A DNA stretch of 5,822 bases from positions 1 to 5,822 of the forward strand of contig SFMP01000060.1 of NCBI GenBank assembly GCA_004554395.1, written 5' to 3'. Origin of the DNA: Myxococcales bacterium. Lineage in GTDB: Bacteria > Myxococcota_A > Bradymonadia > UBA4248. The notes below the pieces were generated by a model that saw nothing but the letters and a program-made list of their open reading frames with translations, ran no database searches and had not been told where the DNA came from. How positions within the stretch are numbered: position 1 is the stretch's first letter; each line of letters starts with the position of its first letter. Below, piece after piece: positions 5,263 to 5,822 of this stretch. The position numbers were made by a program, and so were the translations under genes.

Positions 5263-5373
5263 AAATCCCTACAGGGGCTCATTTTGTGGTCGCATGCCGA
5301 TTACCCATAGCGTTGCCCGGTCTTTCCCACAGCATTGCCGTGGCTACTCGCAGCGTTGCCCTACGGGATTTTT
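5263..5373. repeat. 111-bp segment with matching inverted ends
   Basis: The left end AAATCCCTACAGGGGC (5263-5278) is an inverted copy of the right end GCCCTACGGGATTTTT (5358-5373) except for one inserted base and small differences. Inside, (A)GCrTTGCC occurs three times with a 21-22 bp period (5309-5317, 5331-5339, 5352-5360). On the plus strand the right end, CCC-TAC-GGG followed by six Ts (5369-5374), also resembles a weak terminator. The size is close to that of elements A and B, but there is no clear sequence relationship. Confidence 0.45.
5327..5367 (+). repeat. 41-bp repeat, first copy (second at 5531-5572)
   Basis: The segment begins CCACAGCATTGCCG and ends in the block GCTACTCGCAGC-n-TTGCCCTACGGG (5343-5367). 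The second copy at 5531-5572 is in the same orientation. The 25-bp ends differ at one base. The CCAC/GTGG arms (5327-5330, 5340-5343) form a small stem in this copy. Confidence 0.8.
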
Positions 5374-5408
5374 TAAGGAAACGAGATCAAACTTCCCAAT
5401 CGCCAATT

Positions 5409-5438
5409 CCGTAGGCAGATGGCTATTCCCCATCGACA
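5409..5438 (+). repeat. 30-bp perfect direct repeat, first copy
   Basis: This starts CCGTAGGCAGATGGC, ends CCCCATCGACA, and is identical to 5454-5483, 45 bp downstream. The 15-bp spacer, together with the end of this copy, holds the perfect palindrome GACAAATTTGTC (5435-5446). Confidence 0.95.
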
Positions 5439-5447
5439 AATTTGTCA

Positions 5448-5466
5448 CATCTGCCGTAGGCAGATG
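5448..5466. repeat. 8-bp perfect hairpin with a 3-nt loop
   Basis: CATCTGCC (5448-5455) pairs with GGCAGATG (5459-5466) around GTA. It spans the junction of the spacer and the second 30-bp repeat. The first repeat copy lacks the left arm, so the hairpin exists only at the second copy. Confidence 0.75.
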
Positions 5467-5483
5467 GCTATTCCCCATCGACA
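5454..5483 (+). repeat. 30-bp perfect direct repeat, second copy
   Basis: Identical to 5409-5438. With only two copies and a 15-bp spacer it looks like a local duplication, not a CRISPR array. Confidence 0.95.
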
Positions 5484-5493
5484 TTTATGGAGA

Positions 5494-5515
5494 GGGGGGG
5501 CCGACAGGTCGGGGG
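5494..5515. other. Two G-runs around a palindrome
   Basis: Seven Gs (5494-5500) and five Gs (5511-5515) flank CCGAC-AG-GTCGG (5501-5512), whose arms pair perfectly; the palindrome's last two bases belong to the second G-run. The hairpin is the more likely structure. Only two long G-runs are present, so a G-quadruplex is not well supported. Confidence 0.4.
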
Positions 5516-5530
5516 TGAGGTCCCGTTTAG

Positions 5531-5572
5531 CCACGGCGTTGCCGTCTGCTACTCGCAGCATTGCCCTACGGG
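5531..5572 (+). repeat. 41-bp repeat, second copy (first at 5327-5367)
   Basis: This copy starts CCACGGCGTTGCCGT, in which ACGGC-GTT-GCCGT (5533-5545) is a perfect hairpin. It ends GCTACTCGCAGCATTGCCC and TACGGG (5548-5572). GCCC-TAC-GGGC (5563-5573) followed by TTTT is terminator-like but short. Confidence 0.8.
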
Positions 5573-5609
5573 CTTTTGTGGATGGGTATCAATACGAAGC
5601 AAAAATACT

Positions 5610-5736
5610 TTTTTGTGCTTGGCTGGATGCAGATACAAGGAAGCAAGCTCGAATGTGCGTGGGGGCGTACACACGTACGTTCCCACCACATGAGTAGCGC
5701 AGCTGACGCAGTAGGTGCGCCAGCCAAGCACAAAAA
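5610..5736 (-). repeat. Element B: 127-bp repeat with perfect 17-bp inverted ends, beside the 5S rRNA
   Basis: TTTTTGTGCTTGGCTGG (5610-5626) and CCAGCCAAGCACAAAAA (5720-5736) are perfect inverted copies. Read on the minus strand it carries the same blocks as element A in the same order: CTACTGCGTCAGC (5714-5702), GGGAACGTAC (5684-5675) and GCTTCCTTGTATCTGCATC (5644-5626). The inner CGTAC-GTGT-GTACG hairpin is also kept. The ends differ in sequence from those of A, but each pairs with its own partner. There is no coding capacity. It is best described as a structured, possibly mobile intergenic repeat. Confidence 0.8.
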
Positions 5737-5744
5737 CAAAAAAA
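5732..5744 (-). terminator. T-rich tract directly after the 5S rRNA
   Basis: On the minus strand seven Ts (5744-5738), a G and five Ts (5736-5732) follow the GGC that ends the 5S gene. The closing helix of the 5S RNA or the start of element B could supply the stem of a terminator. The last Ts belong to the inverted end of element B. Confidence 0.4.
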
Positions 5745-5822
5745 GCCGGTGACGATCTACTCTCCCACATAGCCTCCCATGCAGTACCATCGACGCAAAA
5801 GAGCTTGACTTCCGAGTTCGGG
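5745..5822 (-). rRNA. rrf: 5S ribosomal RNA, 3' part (runs off the right edge)
   Basis: The minus strand carries the conserved 5S core: CCCGAACTCGGAAG (5822-5809), then GATGGTACTGC (about 5792-5782) and GGGAGAGTAG (about 5766-5757). It ends with ACCGGC (5750-5745) before a T-run. About 78 of roughly 115-120 nt are in the window. The missing 5' part and probably the 23S and 16S genes lie to the right. The exact 3' end is set by the T-run and could be off by a few bases. Confidence 0.92.

Larger units (their letters stand above)
4695..5609. other. Gene-free region of about 0.9 kb between gdhA and element B
   Basis: I find no credible protein gene and no tRNA. Short open frames here lack ribosome sites and recognisable products. 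The left part (about 4830-5250) is AT-rich with candidate promoters, repeated boxes and a G-free tract. The right part (about 5260-5580) is a mosaic of duplicated short repeats and hairpins. These are listed separately. Confidence 0.7.

Noticed and set aside
5409..5483. CRISPR array
   Set aside because: There are only two repeats, with a 15-bp spacer, which is too short, and no cas genes in view.
5494..5520. G-quadruplex
   Set aside because: There are only two long G-runs, separated by 10 nt that form their own hairpin.
3274..5736. Composite transposon bounded by elements A and B in inverted orientation carrying gdhA
   Set aside because: No transposase is present between the elements, their outer ends differ in sequence, and B directly adjoins an rRNA gene. 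Two independent copies of a dispersed repeat explain the layout better.
5249..5790. Several short open frames in the repeat mosaic and element B
   Set aside because: They are built from duplicated palindromic DNA, overlap each other on both strands, and have no convincing ribosome sites or protein features.

Overview
The window holds three complete protein genes, one partial protein gene at the left edge, one partial 5S rRNA gene at the right edge, and two intergenic regions unusually rich in hairpin repeats. It is bacterial: Shine-Dalgarno sites precede the starts, promoters look sigma-70-like, and the rRNA end is bacterial. The lineage cannot be fixed from this sequence. The AAA-ATPase/nuclease family at the left edge is common in anaerobic, often gut-associated bacteria, and the hexameric GDH fits such a lineage, but this is only a suggestion.

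Layout, left to right. (1) 1-820, minus: N-terminal half of an AAA-ATPase-like protein that runs off the edge, with a candidate promoter at 879-907. (2) 1049-1792, minus: a membrane-anchored SIMPL (DUF541) protein. (3) 1793-1973: divergent control region with a promoter, a 12-bp palindrome and a 10-bp direct repeat in front of asnA. (4) 1974-2984, plus: asnA, ammonia-dependent asparagine synthetase. (5) 2985-3410: convergent intergenic region filled by six hairpins (3061-3269) and a 123-bp element with inverted ends (element A, 3274-3396). (6) 3411-4694, minus: glutamate dehydrogenase. (7) 4695-5609: about 0.9 kb with no gene. Its first part is AT-rich, with two candidate gdh promoters, five degenerate GTATGA boxes and an 88-nt tract without G. 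Its second part is a mosaic of short duplicated and palindromic repeats. (8) 5610-5736: element B, a second copy of element A in opposite orientation with perfect 17-bp inverted ends. (9) 5745-5822, minus: 3' part of a 5S rRNA, so an rRNA operon probably extends to the right.

AsnA and GDH are both ammonia-handling enzymes. AsnA uses ammonia to make asparagine, and GDH interconverts glutamate with 2-oxoglutarate plus ammonia. They are convergent and meet at the hairpin array. The SIMPL and AAA genes have no evident link to nitrogen metabolism.

The most unusual content is non-coding. In the hairpin array the outer stem alternates between GCGC/GCGC and GCCC/GGGC, so pairing is kept while sequence changes. 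Elements A and B share internal blocks of 13, 10 and 19 bp, but their ends differ in sequence while each still pairs with its own partner. Both patterns suggest that folding is what is being conserved.
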